Source: Datura wrightii (lineage: Eukaryota > Streptophyta > Magnoliopsida > Solanales > Solanaceae). Taken from it: a DNA stretch of 64,000 nucleotides. Below the pieces are notes generated by a model. The model saw only the letters and a list, made by a program, of their open reading frames with translations, had not been told where the DNA came from and did no database searches. The stretch lies in NCBI GenBank assembly GCA_035772735.1, contig JASDFA010000020.1, positions 92,325,001 through 92,389,000 of the forward strand. Reading direction: 5' to 3'. The position numbers and the translations under genes were made by a program. Positions within the stretch are counted from its first letter, which is position 1. The number at the start of each line of letters is the position of its first letter. Shown piece after piece: positions 1 to 13,100 of this stretch.

Positions 1-570
1 ATTTGAGAAGTTAAATGGTTCATCCTATTTTCCAGGTGCCTAATGGAGACATCATGATCTTTCACTGTTTGAGTGAGCTCCAAAAGATCACCTTTCAATT
101 CTCGGATCCCCAAGTCAGTGGAAACTACCTTTTCCATTACCCTTTTAAGCATGCCTTCGATTCTCGAATGTGTGATCTTCTTACTCTCCCAACATCTCAA
201 CTAGGCTGCAATTTCATATTTCAAACCTTGATTCTCAGCACGGGAATGTTGTAAGCCTTGGAATACGCCTTGACAAAATAGATGAGAACCCCTCATATAC
301 ATTGCTAATATCCCAATATGAGTCATAATTTTTAATCTAAGTCATAATTTTCACCAACATTGCATCTCTTTCCTCCTCTTTTTTTTTCATATTTCATTCA
401 TCCATTGAGCAGAGTTTATACATGAAGATGCTTCGATATCTATCAGTATCCATGTGAGATAGCTCATTTTTACGCACCTAAACAACCAGCAAACTAAAAA
501 AAATGAAAACAACAAAAGATGCAACAAAAAAATTAAATTTCTTAACAACTAATGGAAATCGTATTAAACT
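1..570 (-). mobile_element. Internal leader of Athila-like element G (fragment)
   Basis: This stretch lies immediately downstream, on the minus strand, of a primer binding site and 5' LTR, so it should be the leader of element G, whose body continues left of the window. I see no gag homology and no convincing coding frame in it. It is AT-rich with a poly-T run near 380. Assignment rests on position only. Confidence 0.5.
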
Positions 571-587
571 CCCCAGCAACGACACCA
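571..587 (-). other. Primer binding site of element G
   Basis: The minus strand reads TGGTGTCGTTGCTGGGG, a variant of the TGGCGCC-TTGCCGGGG type site seen in Athila/Tat gypsy elements. It starts a few bases from the end of the LTR at 591-2014. It is a site complementary to a tRNA 3' end, not a tRNA gene; the tRNA is not assigned here. Confidence 0.75.
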
Positions 588-590
588 TTT

Positions 591-2014
591 TATCAATTCA
601 CGCCCAATACAACTCTCCCTTTTACAGGAGGTGGTAGTGGTCGTTGTCAACAAATAAATTCCCAACATGTGTTAGGATCGAATCCACAGAGAGTTGGAAT
701 AGATCAACCAAGAGTCATAGAGTAAATCAATTTGGCATGCATCATTGCTTATATTATAAAAGGGGACAATTGGGGGAAAGAGTAAGCTATAGAATTCTAA
801 TGTCAAATTAAAAACAAACCAAATTGAATTTTGTAAGAAATAAGAATGAACTAAGAATTGCTTTTGATAGGAGAATCGATTGGATTAGGGTTAATTAACT
901 AGTCTCAAATATTAATTACAACATGAATAGCGATGGCAAAGACTACACCCGATGTTTCTCAATCACATTGGTAAATTTGCCTTGGGTTTTCTCAAATCCC
1001 AAGGTCAATACTATAAATCATCTACCAAAAGCTTGAGAAAGAGTTGAACTATCTCTAGCATCAACCCTTTAATGGGTGATGGAAATAGGTCTTAACTATC
1101 TCTAGCTCAATACCACATATCCCAAATTCTCACTAATGCTTCCTCACCCATATCTTACTCCTCTCTCTCTCAAGAAAAATTAAGATAAGAAAAGTAAATT
1201 AATGTTTGAAATCATTAATTATTGCATTCAAACTTAGAGGAAACACTAGATTCATGATTTTTAATAAAATATAAGACTAAATTAGTAACACCCAATCCAT
1301 TCTAAACCTGCACACACCCCTGACAATTAAATTAGCTACTCATATATGGAGCTAATGAAGAAATATCGATGAGTTATTCACTAACATTCATCATATTTGA
1401 ATAGAAATTTAAGCTCATAAATATGGAACAATTGTGGTTTTAGCTCAAGAATAGTAAAGAATAGGAAGAAGAATAATGTACTTTTCTACTTCTCTCTACA
1501 ATTCTTCTTAGCTAAGATCTACAAGTTATGACAAATATGAGTACATTTAGGATAATTCTACATATTCTCTTTTTGTACAGCTTTTCTCAAATTCCCTTGG
1601 AAGATTCCATATTGAATTTGTGCCAGAGTTGAACAATTTTACCCAATCAGCATTCTAGCCACTTGCGCGACACCTGCATTTTGTAGGTGCCCATCCGCGG
1701 TTCACAAGTCTCTCGTAGGTCTTTAGAAAACTTGTTGGACTCCATATGTGTTTGCACCAGCATTTCATAGGTTTCCTTCAGATCAAGACCAGTGTTATTC
1801 TTCGTTGTACCTGTATTTCGTAGGTGCCAATGTGCGGATCGCATATTCTTGCATCCAGCCGGCTCATTCTTTGTTCAATGCCTTTACTTTTCATGTCTCA
1901 ATCCAATACCTAAAAAATCAAAGGGAAAAGGCATAAACCTTCCTAATTGATGCGAAAATCATGCAAAATCTCATGTTAAAGGGTCTAATAAGTTGGTAAA
2001 TTACCAACTCATCA
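591..2014 (-). repeat. 5' LTR of element G (Athila-like)
   Basis: The minus strand begins TGATGAGTTGGTAA and the LTR ends next to the PBS, giving about 1424 bp. The terminal TG/CA is damaged at the PBS side (TA instead of TG at 591). A perfect inverted repeat, AGTTGGTAAATTACCAACT, lies at 1991-2009, just inside the U3 edge. Near 1670-1835 there are several near-palindromic words such as CACCT...AGGTG. A U5 block near 670-700 resembles those of the other Athila-like LTRs. The element interrupts LTR sequence of element A at 2014/2015; the other flank is outside the window, so the TSD cannot be checked. Confidence 0.75.
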
Positions 2015-3214
2015 GTACTCAATAATCAGGTTAGATCTCATGAGCGCTTTCAACTAACCTTTAGCAATAATTTCAAATTAATTCTTCTCCTAATGCAACT
2101 CAAGTTATTCAATGAAAATTAATTTCAAGGCTTTGTTGTTCTTCTCTTTTCCTAATCTCTACTTCTCAAGATACAAGCCAGAAGAGAATATGGGCTAATC
2201 TTAATGTTGTGCACCATTAAGAAACAATTAACATGAAGAAAAATATAATACAAGCATCCATATTGGTTTAAAATCACGTTGTGTTAATCCTAATTTTTTT
2301 ATTTCATCATAGTTCCCATAATCCTAATTGTAGAGGTTTTAGCTACTCGTAATTGTTAGCAAGAACTTAGAAATCATAGAAGAAATCAAAATAAATAACT
2401 TATAATATTGAAGGAATAAAACCTATGATTCAATTGCACAATAAACTTTGAAAATCAAGACCTCAATGATGAAAATGTCACAAGGTTTTCGTGTATCTTG
2501 TACTCTAAGTATCATCGAGAAACTAAAAAACACGAATACAATAAAAAGTAATTGTCTCTCTTCATAAAAAATAAAAGGAAAGTACTTACGAAAATAACGA
2601 AATCCTTTCCTAAAATAACATGGATTCTAATGTCAGGATGACCTACGAGTCGTAGCATGCTGCTATGAGTCGTGGATGTTGATCGTAGTATGGAATGCAA
2701 CATCTGGATCTCTCAGGTACACATGGTGGTATGACTCGCGATGTGTTACTATGAGTTGGAAATGGTAGTTGTGGTCTGGACTTCTGACTTTCGACCTTAT
2801 TAGTGATCATCCTACGAGTACGTCTTACAATTCATACAGGACTGGTAATCAAGCTATCCACTCATAACGAATCCTATTGCCAGTTTCTCTGAATCTCTCC
2901 ACAAGTTAGTGGCATGACTCATACAATGGTGTCACAACTTATGACTTCTGGTCATACCATAGCTCTACACCTGGTCATTTTCTAAATCTCTGCTACGAGC
3001 ACCAGGTACGGCTCGTACCAATATGGTACGACTTGTAATATGACTTGTATCAAGCCATTTTCTGCATTTTTGCCCTTCATTTCCAAATTCCAACTTCCGG
3101 ACCTGATTTCCCTAAAAACAAAGTAGAAGACTCATATACATATAAACACACCTAAGTCCAAGCATTTTTCCTATGTTATAAGTGTAAAAAGTGTCATAAA
3201 ACCACAACATATCA
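2015..3214 (-). repeat. 3' LTR of element A, truncated by G
   Basis: The minus strand starts TGATATGTTGTGG directly after a PPT-like sequence, so this is the 3' LTR of an element whose body lies to the right. It is homologous, in reverse complement, to the solo LTR at 3459-5111: I can align blocks around 2100-2300 with 4500-4660 and 3000-3214 with 3459-3640. The distal part is missing because G inserted at 2014. Between 2640 and 3060 there are repeated words of the type CGTACC...GGTACG (perfect copy at 3014-3030). Confidence 0.75.
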
Positions 3215-3253
3215 ACACCCTCAATTTAGAATTTTTGCATGTCCTCAGGCAAA
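3215..3253 (-). other. Polypurine tract and hairpin of element A
   Basis: On the minus strand a TTTGC...GCAAA hairpin with a GAGGAC loop is followed by AAATTGAGGGTGT directly against the LTR start TGATATG. This is the usual Tat/Athila arrangement for priming plus-strand DNA synthesis. It fixes the orientation of element A. Confidence 0.7.
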
Positions 3254-3458
3254 CAGAAACACTACTACAAATATGATGCTTAACTAGAATGTGAAATAGA
3301 AGACTCACAGCCAATAATGTCGAAATTTGCACAGATGACTACTATTAAATATTGACACCTTTTTCTTTCAAACACTTAAAACCAAGACTGTTGTGCACAC
3401 ATGCAACTGCAACTCATGACACAAAGTGATCTAGAAATGGCATTGAACTATTAACAGA

Positions 3459-5111
3459 TGATATGTTTGGGTTTACAACACTTTTGATGCTTAAAACTTA
3501 GGAACGATGCATGGTCTTATATATGTTTATACGGATATGAGGTCTTTTTACCTTGTTTTTCAAGGGAATCATATTTTGGAGTTGAATTCTGGAAAAGAAG
3601 AGGAAAAAGTTCAGAAAATGGTCCAAGTGCAATTCTTAGTATGAGCCGTACTTTGGTGGTACAAGTTGTACCTTGCACTTGTGATGAAATCCAGAGGAGA
3701 TGCACGAGTGTTGGGGCCAAGTACGACTCTTGGTACAATTTGTACAATTATCATATGAGTCGTATCAAGGAGTTGTGGGAAAATTTAGAAGCAATGCATT
3801 TGCCTGAGTTCTTGGTACGAATGGACTGCATGAGTCGTGATGGCGTCATGTACCAAGGAGTCGTGGTGAACTCCAGTGAGTATGTCAAGTTGGCAGATCC
3901 CAAGGTATGAGTAGAGACCACGAGTCATAACATCGATGTAAGAATCGTATCATGACTCGTGGAAAATTTCATAGGATGATGGACTACACAAGATCAGACC
4001 ATGACAGGCAATGTACAAGTCGTAGTTTCATTGTAGGAGTCATACCAACTCCTAGGACTTGACTGATTTTGAGAATGCTTTGCATAGTACAGATGGAAAC
4101 CATGACTCATAGCTTCACACTATGACTCATAGGTTAGGCCGGCAACAGTTCCTTGTTAATTTAGGAAAAGTTTTCAATTATTTGCATAAAAACGTTTTAG
4201 GTTATTTTCTTTAGGAGACCTATTCATTATGGTGTAATCGTGATTTTTGATTTTCCTATCACTACTTGGAGATCAAATACATGAATTACTATTGAGATTT
4301 CTTTCAATGTTCTTAACTGGATCATACTTTGATTGTGCAATAATAAATTGGGTTTTTCTTCAATCATCATTTAAAGTTGATAATTATATTTTCTTCCATG
4401 AAATCTAATCCTTTTCTTGGAATCATGATTTGCTAAAACTTCCACAACTAGGGTTGTAGGAACAATGGTGGATTAACTAATTAGGTTTAACATAAGGTGA
4501 TTCTAAACCAATACGCATTCTTGTATTGTTCATCTCTTCATCATAAAAATTTAATAAACGGTGTGCAACATTAGGGCTTGCTCAAATTCCCTACATGCTT
4601 GAACCTATAGAAGTAGAGATTAGAAAAAGAGAAGTACAACAAAGCCTTGAACTTTAAGTTTGATTGAAATAAATTGAGCTACGGTCACGGGATGGTTAAA
4701 TCAGAATAATTGATAATGGTTAAAGTGAAAAAACTCAAAAGACCTTATCTGGTGATTGAGTATAGTCGTCTAATAGGGACGAATCAGTCATTTGGATCAA
4801 TCTATGTTATCAGTTCTATAGACTAAGTATTGGGATATATCACAAGTTTAATAACCTAAAGTTGTTATGAATCCATAGGGAACACTTCCTTAGTTAATTG
4901 CATAAACTTGATCACAACAACAATTTACCACTTTCTTACGTGATTCTTTCTTTAAAACCCCCATTAGGAAATAACTGTACTAAAAACATAAATACTAGCG
5001 TTATTCTACATCCTAACCATATTCCCTAAGGGACTGACCCTAACCTAGTTGGGTTCTTTATTGACAATGTTCAGATCATGCTTTTACAGGGGTGTGATTT
5101 AAGCGTTAGCA
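3459..5111 (+). mobile_element. Solo LTR of the A family, opposite orientation
   Basis: This copy begins TGATATGTTTGGG and ends near GTTAGCA, about 1653 bp. It is the reverse complement of the LTR at 2015-3214 with many substitutions. No PBS follows its right end and no PPT precedes its left end, so it is best read as a solo LTR left by LTR-LTR recombination after insertion into the 3' noncoding part of A. Flanking 5-mers ACAGA and ATAGA match at four of five positions, consistent with an aged TSD. The U5 end contains the CCTAAGGGACTGACCC block. Palindromic words related to GAGTCGTAC recur at 3640-4150. Confidence 0.7.
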
Positions 5112-6410
5112 ATAGATAACTGCACAATCACTAATGTTATTTACACAGACAACTAGAAGTGTGTAATATAACCCCTGTACCCTCACAAAAAATGAATTCC
5201 TAAACACTCACAATGATATGCATATAAGAAACTGGGACTAGCAAAGCTCTCACTCTCACAAAGAAGTTCAAACAATGTACTTGTGATCCATAGGCTTGCT
5301 CTTATTTTCTCTACTCTAGTTCTTCGGACAGTCAGTTAGAATTACTGTGGGACTTTCATTGTCTTGTAATGTAGGCTTGGGGATGGGTATGGTAAATATG
5401 GACAAAGTAACTTTCCCTCCTTGGAACTACACAGACTTTGGCTCCACTTTACCTTTTTCCTTCTTTTCTCCCTTTTTACTATTTTATTCAGCTTTCAACC
5501 TGTGGGTGTGGTTTATTCTTCATTTTTTCTCTTTATTTTTTTTTACTTTCAAATTTTCTTTTCTTTTTCCTTTTTTTCCTTTTTCACACCAGATCCAACT
5601 TTTCACTGGCTAGCTTTCTCTTTTATTTCCCCCACACATTCTAAGCACCCCTACAATAGCCACCTTCAACTTAGGCAATTTTCTTGTGTTGAGGTTCACA
5701 ATGTCTGCGGAGGGATCGTGGCCAAAATAGGTTCATTATAAATAAGTGGAAAGATGAATGGGCTAATCAAAGAAAAGGTCAATTTAGGCTCAAACATGGG
5801 ATCAAGGGATACTTATTTCATTTGGTCAGGAAATTTAGGCTAAAAGTGCGTTAACTCAAAAATGGCATGTGATTCTTTCCTAACTGACTATCCTCCAACC
5901 TAAGCAAAGACTAACAAGTAAGTTCTAGATCACCTACACAGCGTTGAACTAAACAAGAACCTTACTCACACTTTGTATAGGGTTTTATCACACTACCTAT
6001 CTGGTTCATGCACAGCTACACTATAGTTAATCATTCTAATCTATCAAATGCCATAAAAAGATCCGCATTAGTGATGCTTTGCAGTCAACACACACAACTA
6101 ATAACAAAAAATTTAAAAAAAGGAGTCATTTTTCAAAAACTAAATAAATCAAACACACGTTGATTTTATTAGCTCTTATGTACTCCTAAGTTACTTCTAA
6201 TTATAGAAAACAAAGCATTCTAAACATACCGATTCTACTAGATAACATGCCCTAGGAAAAAGAAACATGGAAAAAATACCTCGGGTGAACAAAAATAGAT
6301 ATACCCCCACAAAAATCATTCTGTCCCAAAAGTAGTAAGATAAAAACTAGGGAAGGGACATACCTGTGGCACTATAAGTGCTCCTGTCATCCTCAGCAGG
6401 TGGGTGTGAT
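5112..6410 (-). other. 3' noncoding region of element A
   Basis: This is the remainder of the region between the ORF and the PPT of A (the solo LTR splits it). It carries a shared block at 5364-5391 (TTGTAATGT, then GGGATGGGTA) and the word CCATAGGCTTGC near 5289, both also found in C and D and, on the other strand, in B. At about 6302-6337 the reverse strand has a decayed copy of the CACTGGGGACAGTG plus TTAAGTGTGGGG block. The low-complexity T-rich stretch at 5440-5640 gives spurious Phe-rich frames; I do not call them genes. Confidence 0.6.
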
Positions 6411-8544
6411 GGCACACTCTCTATTTCAGTAATCGTGGCGCCCGCAGTGGCCGTCGCACTCAGTGGTGTGGTGGTGATGGTGGGGGTTATCCCTACCCCC
6501 TCAGTCTCGGTTGCCTTAATGACTTCAGTGGTTCTTTGGGCTTAATTTGTCTCACTTCCCTTGCCACTCATAGGCTCCCTATGCACAGTAGCAGAGCTCC
6601 CCACTCCTCTCACTCTCTTCTACAACTCAAGTATATGTTGGTTGTGAGTCTGCTGACTAGCTACTGTCGCCCGCCTGTGGTCCTTACTTGCTCTCTTCCT
6701 CCTCTTCCTAGAGGTCTACTCATCTGCCCTACTCGACCTCCGCTTACCCTTATCTCCAGCGGTCGGCTTATAGGTCCAAAACCTCCCTAGATCTAGCTCC
6801 TCATCGAGCTCATTCTTAAACAACGAGATGGTCGGGTCGGGTAATATAGCCAGCTGTTGAGATGACAACTCGGCGATCTCACTCCTAAGCATGCGTAACT
6901 CATCACTCAGTCTCCACATATCTAGCATCTTTGCTAAATTCTCATTGAGCTGAAGCTTAAAACTATTGAACCTAGAATTCAAAGCTCTGGATGCCTCATT
7001 AATCTCGGCCCTCACCTATGTATTTACCTACTCCATCATGACATTGACCTTTTTCTTGTAATGGTCAGCCGCTTGGCCATTTTCTATAGGAAGTCCTAAG
7101 GTATCAATACATATCCAACCATAACTTGGCCTAGAGTGGTTGGTGGCAGAATGGATGATGTACTAGAAGTAGTTGCTATATATACAACCTCAGTGGTCGC
7201 TATCTCACTCTGCTCAATTGTAGTGGGGGCATCCACATGCTCACCCCTACTATCCGCGCTGTCAGTACTGCAGACTGTGTTTTAACCCGACCCATCGGGT
7301 TCATCTCATCACGGATAAGTCAAATGTCTGCTATCCGTGTACCTCCCACTCGATCATCAATTTGTTTTATAGTCCTAACACTAGACTCCACACGTAGCCA
7401 GTATACCAAGCTCGAGAAGGGGATTATGGTGCTCAATGCCAAGGCTCTATCCTAGATTCCTTGGCTATGATTTGAGGGATATTAATAGCATACCCTGACA
7501 TTGTACAAGCCATCAACCCTTATCTATCTATAGTTAGGGTGTTATCGTTTGTTGTTGGTGCCAACTTGTGATGGACCAGTGTCCAGCAAGCCTTCTCAAT
7601 GAAATTGTGCAAAGCTTTTGTGAGGTCCACTAGTCATCCAATCCGCCTCCTCCTTCTCCTTAGCAATAATGCCGGCCAACCACTTTACATGTCATCGATG
7701 GTCCTTAGTACTCAATTGTTTGACCCTTTTTAGGGCATCTATGCAGTGGTCAAACTCAGAAGTTGTGGCTAGAACCTATTATTCTGGATGGTATAGCATT
7801 TGGAAAATGGTCCTCTTTGAGATATCCACAACTCTCCCCGAAACTATGACACTCTCCAGCTTAGGCTGATCTTTCACCTTTTGTTTAGCTGGGGTCTGAT
7901 GCTCCTTGGTACCTAAATAATTGGCAGAACTCCCTGACCATGTCAGCACTTAAGTTGTCAGGGGTCCTTGCCATCTAACTTAAGTCATACAGCTCAAAGG
8001 GCTACTTCATCTCCTCCACCTCAGTCAATGCCCCGATTAAGATTTGGGGTTCCTTCTGAATACTTCTCTTTAAGTTCAGCTTTGATGTTAGAGCCATACC
8101 CTACTCATCGATCTCCCAAGAACCTGGCACACCCTATCTAATTATGCAACTTTATGTGGATGGGGTTTGCTCATCCTCTTCTTCTTGTGCCTCCTCCGCA
8201 AATTCAGCTTCGCCTGAGCCCTCTCTAGATTGGGCCTTATCTAAACCTTCCTCTTTGTTTGAGCCACTACCAGACTCCTAGGACTATGTATCATCTCCCT
8301 TCTCAGACGGGGAGCTTCTACTAAAATAGATGAGGTGACAATGGCCGAAGACTTGGCCTGTGCCCTAGTGGTTTATGGCTCGTCAGTTTCATATGCGTCC
8401 ACATCATACTCTTCCACCAAACCACTAAGAGAATCTACCTCCTGCTCAGATGCAGGCTTCATCCCTCAATACCCTCTGGGTTTCTATCTCCTCTCGAGTC
8501 TTTTTGTCTTGAGTATTCTTGCTTGATTGTTCTTTGCGTGCCAT
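6411..8544 (-). pseudogene. Decayed plant-transposon-protein ORF of element A
   Basis: The ATG at 8544-8542 (protein start M-A-R-K-E-Q) lies 5 nt after a 3' splice site, exactly as in B and C. The frame is then broken by many stops and shifts. The first part is acidic and rich in Glu/Lys. A readable 99-residue stretch at 7015-6716 looks like an alpha-helical coiled coil with Leu/Ile heptads followed by a basic Lys-Arg tail. By position and start it matches the Transposase_32-type ORF of B and C. The function is unknown. An env-like role is often suggested for ORFs in this place, but I see no clear signal peptide or membrane anchor. Confidence 0.55.
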
Positions 8545-8560
8545 TGTACCTGTGGAGGAA
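8545..8560 (-). promoter_or_regulatory. 3' splice site before the A ORF
   Basis: The minus strand reads CTTTCCTCCACAG then GTACA then ATGGCA. The AG is at 8551-8550. The pyrimidine-rich run, the CAG and the 5-nt spacing to ATGGCA match the equivalent sites in B (22068) and C (56653). I cannot place the donor with confidence: CAGGTAAGTAT on the minus strand near 9674 is a strong candidate, and a weaker one lies near 9308. Confidence 0.55.
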
Positions 8561-8619
8561 AGATTAGTACATGTGATTTCAGAGGATGGAAGCAAAACAG
8601 ATTGTCTACAGTATCTTAC

Positions 8620-9930
8620 TACAACTTATTAGTACGAGTCGTACCCAGGTGGTACGAATTGTACTGAGTCGTGATATCCAGATTCACCACTAAGACTCCT
8701 TGGTATGAGTCAAACCAAGATGGTATGATTCGTATTGAGGGCCATAGCATTAAATTCACCAAATTGTTAATTTTGGATATTTTTGTAGGACTTATTATTA
8801 CGACCCATGATAGCATCCTATTGGTCTTACCATTGGCCATGCCTTAGATTCTGAATGTGATCCTTTCTGGTTCTCTTGTACGATCTCCTGGTATGACTCA
8901 TGCTGAGATACCACAATTCGTACCAAGTCCAGTTCCTTAGTTTCAAACTTTGTGCTCTTCGGACAGTCCCAACGGATCATCCTATGAGTCATGATGAAAT
9001 ACCACGAGTCGTAGGATGATTTATGAAGCCTATCCTCCCACTGTGAATTAATAATTATGCAAGCAATCAAATATTGGGGTGGATTCTCAGACTTCACCAG
9101 CCCTTAACTTTATGAAAACACATAACTTTCACTACCCCACACTACCTACAATTACATTCCCCCATTAACACACCACCCACAAGAACATAAATCCAAAGAG
9201 CATCTTTATTCCAATAATCCATCGTAAAATATCAAAAATAGACTATTGATCATATTCCTCCACTTCATTTTCATAGATAGAGTATTCAAAGTTGATTTTT
9301 CGGTTAATACTTAGCGAGAAAAGATGAGGAAAATTTTGACTGACTTGCCAAGTTATTAAACATTCTTTCTTGCTTAGTGTTTGGAATGGGAATGTGATTC
9401 AATAATGCAATTTTATTGCAAAATCTTGTGCTCAAATGGAGTTGGACTGAGTTATGGATGAGTAGAAAGTGAGGCGAGGGAATCGTGGGATCATATGGTG
9501 AATTTCAGACTAAATTTTGTGTTATAAGTAGGTTTTGACCGAATCTTAAAATTTGAGTAGAGTCGGGTTGACTGGTTTATTTTACTTAAGAAGACTGTCA
9601 CAACTCGTACAACGAGCCATAGGTCATATCTATGACTCGTCCCTTCCATTCATAACTAGAATTCAGAATACTTACCTGGGAACCTACAGATACATGGTAA
9701 AATTCATACCAATATTACACGATTCATTAGGTTGTACTTTCTGCAATTCTACACTTATGGAAGTTCATCATGATAGTGGGTACCACGACTCGTACCACAT
9801 AGGTACAATTCTTAATAACCAACCATAGTGTGAGCTTCTGAATCTGGTTAAGCTCTATTCCTCATCACGGTTAGGACTACGAGCCGTGATACAATCATAA
9901 GGTTCGTAGTGAGGTCGTAATCCAGACTTG
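8620..9930 (-). repeat. Palindromic word cluster in A internal region
   Basis: Variants of GAGTCGTACC and GGTACGA recur in both orientations at 8630-9010 and again at 9590-9930. The best hairpin is 8631-8665, with outer arms AGTAC/GTACT and inner arms GTACC/GGTAC. The same vocabulary is used in the A-family LTRs (2640-3060, 3640-4150). The cluster lies between the gag-protease remnant and the downstream ORF, the same relative place as the cluster at 21058-21230 in B. Confidence 0.65.
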
Positions 9931-9965
9931 TACTTAATTCCTATTTCACCTACATACTACAACAC

Positions 9966-10040
9966 ACCTTTGTTAAGATACTTGGGTTGCCTCCTATGAA
10001 AGGCCTGATTTAACGTCACGGAATGATGCAGGTAGTTTGG
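9966..10040 (-). other. Conserved tail block of A (after the pol remnant)
   Basis: The minus strand contains GACGTTAAATCAGGCCT, six bases, then AGGAGGCAACCCAA. Near-identical blocks occur at 20812-20866 (B), 57860-57915 (C) and 63620-63660 (D). It lies just downstream of where the pol frame would end. It is noncoding here, and I regard it as a cis-acting RNA or DNA element of unknown role. Confidence 0.65.
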
Positions 10041-10139
10041 TTACTCATGCTTCACCAAACCACCTCATAGGTTTCCTCCTATACAGTTCTTGACTTAATG
10101 ATGTGACAAAATGTGGATCTCTTAACTACTCAGAATTTG

Positions 10140-13100
10140 TCAAGAAACTCAAATTCAACATCAATGGCTGAGACCACTCGAAATTCATTCAGCTGCTTTA
10201 CTACAATCTAAAATCACGATGTTAGCCGAAAAGATAAACCTGTCCACCTTCACTATAACATCATGAAGGATACCCACTAGCTTCTTCACTATGCAGTCCG
10301 CTATCAGTAGTCGTATTGTTGTCATTGTGGGGGGCTTCTAAGCCCAGCTGCTTAAACACCGCTAGCATCATCAAATTAACGCTTGCTTCTAGATTGCATA
10401 GTGCTTTGGCAAGCTTGAAATCTCAAATAGTGCATGGGATAGTGAAGGCGCCTAGATATTCCTTTTTCTGTGCAAGGACCCATGAGGCTGTGGCATTGCA
10501 GTGGCGTAAATTTCCAACTAGTTCATAGCTCATGGATTGTTTCCTGGTCACCAGGTCCTTCATGAACTTTGCATACCCAGGCATTTGCTCCAATGCCTCG
10601 ACCAAGGGGATATTAACTGATAATTGTTTTAACTTAGATAAGAATTTCTGAAAATATCCATCATCCACCTTCTTCTTCATTCTTTGAGGAAAAGCTGGAG
10701 GTAGTCGAGGGATAGGCCTAAAAATCTATGGGGCCTCCTTCTCCTTCCTTTTGTTAGCAGCGAGCTACTTTGCATTAAGTTGAGGCTTGGTCAAATCTAC
10801 ACTACCTTCGGCTACCTGTTCTACAATCTTGTCCTTATTATTTGAATCAACCTCCTTCTATTCTCCATTTCAACTACAATTAGCATGGGCAGATCAACTA
10901 TGGTTTTTCCACTATTAGTAGTTACAACCATGCAATGACTGTCATTCTTTGGATTTTGAACTATGTTACTAGGGAGTGTACACTTCTACCTCTGGTTCAG
11001 GGATGAGAACATCTACCACAGTTGTTGCTCAATCTGTTTAATCGTTGTGGCATACGACTGATATTTCTAGCTCATGCTACATATGACTCCGCAAATGTCC
11101 TTCAGGTGATTATCAGTTTCCTTTACCCTTTTTAGCAGCTCAGCCATCATGCCCTCCAACTTTGAGGTTCCAACATCACCCTCATGAGCCTTTGGAGGAA
11201 CATATAGGTTGGTGCAATCATTCTAGTGTGCATCATTTTTCCTCCAATTACCTTGCTAGTCTCATCCTCTGTTTCTGTCTTTATATCAAGCTCTATTGTA
11301 TTTTTTTCTATATTGGTTCCGACCTTGACTTCTGGAGCTTTTGTGCTAAGTGTCCTGACCATACCCTTGGGAGTTAGCCCGAAAACTCGCCACCTAGTTA
11401 TCCAAGAAGTTTGCTTCCTCCTCAGAATCAGAATGCTCAGGACCTGGCTCCTGACCCTGAGCTCCCACTGCATTCGCCTTCTAAGCTCCAGATCTCATGG
11501 TATGATTCGTGAGCAAGTTAATGGATGTTCTTATATGAGCTAACTCCTGATCATGTTCCTCTTATTTTTTGCATTGCTCAGTAGACATCCCAATAACATA
11601 TGTACATGTAGCTACTTCAACTTCTCTAGTATGCCAGGCTCTATTAGTTTTGGTCACGCAGTCCAATATGGTTGTTGCTTCCTTCTATAAGTGACTCATC
11701 AATGCTCCACCTACTACCGTATCTACCACAGCCTTATTGTTGTTATTCAGAGATCTACAAAATATTCCCAACAAGCTCTAATTAGGAATTTTGTGATTGG
11801 GGCACTTAGTCAACTTTTTCTTGAACCGCAGTTATGTCTCATGAAATGCCTCTGTCTTAAGCTTTCGGAAGTTATAGATCTCATCTTTGAGCTACATTAT
11901 CCTAGAAGATTGGAAGAACCTTTCCAAGAAGGCATATTTTAGTTCTCTCCAGTTGGTGATGGAGTCATTTGGCAACTCTAACAACCATCGAGTCGCCTCA
12001 CCCGCTATAGAGAATGGAAAAAGCCTCAATCTGATAACATCCTGGCTCACTCTTGGCAACCAGTACACCTTGCAAATACCCAAAAAATCTATCAGGTGGA
12101 GATTTGCATTATCAGCAGCATTACTACTAAAAACTCCCTTCATGTTATGCAGCTAAATCTAGGGGCAGGCATTCGGTTCTTCGGTTCATTTTATCAAAGT
12201 CCGGTTTGGTTCTTCGATTTTTATCATTGAAAAAATATGCAAAATTGTACACATAACCAAACTAATTCAGTTTTTGGTTCCATTTTTTCAACTTCAGTTC
12301 GATTTAGGTTGGTGTTTTTTAAATGGTTTTTTGGTGCAAGTGAGAAATAAAATGAGAACAAAATTATCAAAATATTTGATATGAAACAAATGTGTTCAAA
12401 TATGCTCTTTCATATAATTACAATAACAATCAATAACTTAGCACATTAATTTGAATTACTACAAATAAAACATAATTGAAACTTAGAAACTAACTACTGC
12501 CTAATACCTAACAATTAACAATACTCAATTTGTAGGACTTGTAGTATATCGTATAAGACTATAAGTTAAGTAGTGAGACCAACTTTTAGGTTAAACTTAA
12601 ATATGGGCTGAGTTGGGACTTGGGTAACCCCAAATGGGTTGGGTTATAAAACTTAAATATAAATATTATTTTAAAACAAAATTAATAAAACTTCGATTCT
12701 TAGATGCACTGAAGAACCATGACTCTCATACCGAATACCAAATTGAAGAATCGATCCTTTTAAAGAAAAATTAAATACCAAATTGAAGAATCAAAACCAA
12801 AAAACTAAATTAATTCGATTCGATTTGGTTTTTCGGTTTTTCAGTATTTATGCCCACCCTTAGCTGAATCATCGTGCTAGTGATGTCAAATTTTGTCCCA
12901 GCAGGCAGAGATGGAGGTACAATAGCACCTGTTGACCCAACTTCATCAATATCCAGATCCTCATCATCATCAAATTGTGGATCATATTTATGGAACTAGT
13001 GTGGTTCACGACCTCTGTTTTCCATTCTATTACGACCAGCATTGTCAATCTCTTCCTAGGCATCCTCTACCTCTTGAAGAGTAGCTTGCCGAGCTAACTC

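Noticed and set aside
5347..5741. Phe-rich small ORFs (possible membrane peptides)
   Set aside because: They come from a T/C-rich low-complexity tract within noncoding DNA of element A, overlapping in three frames.
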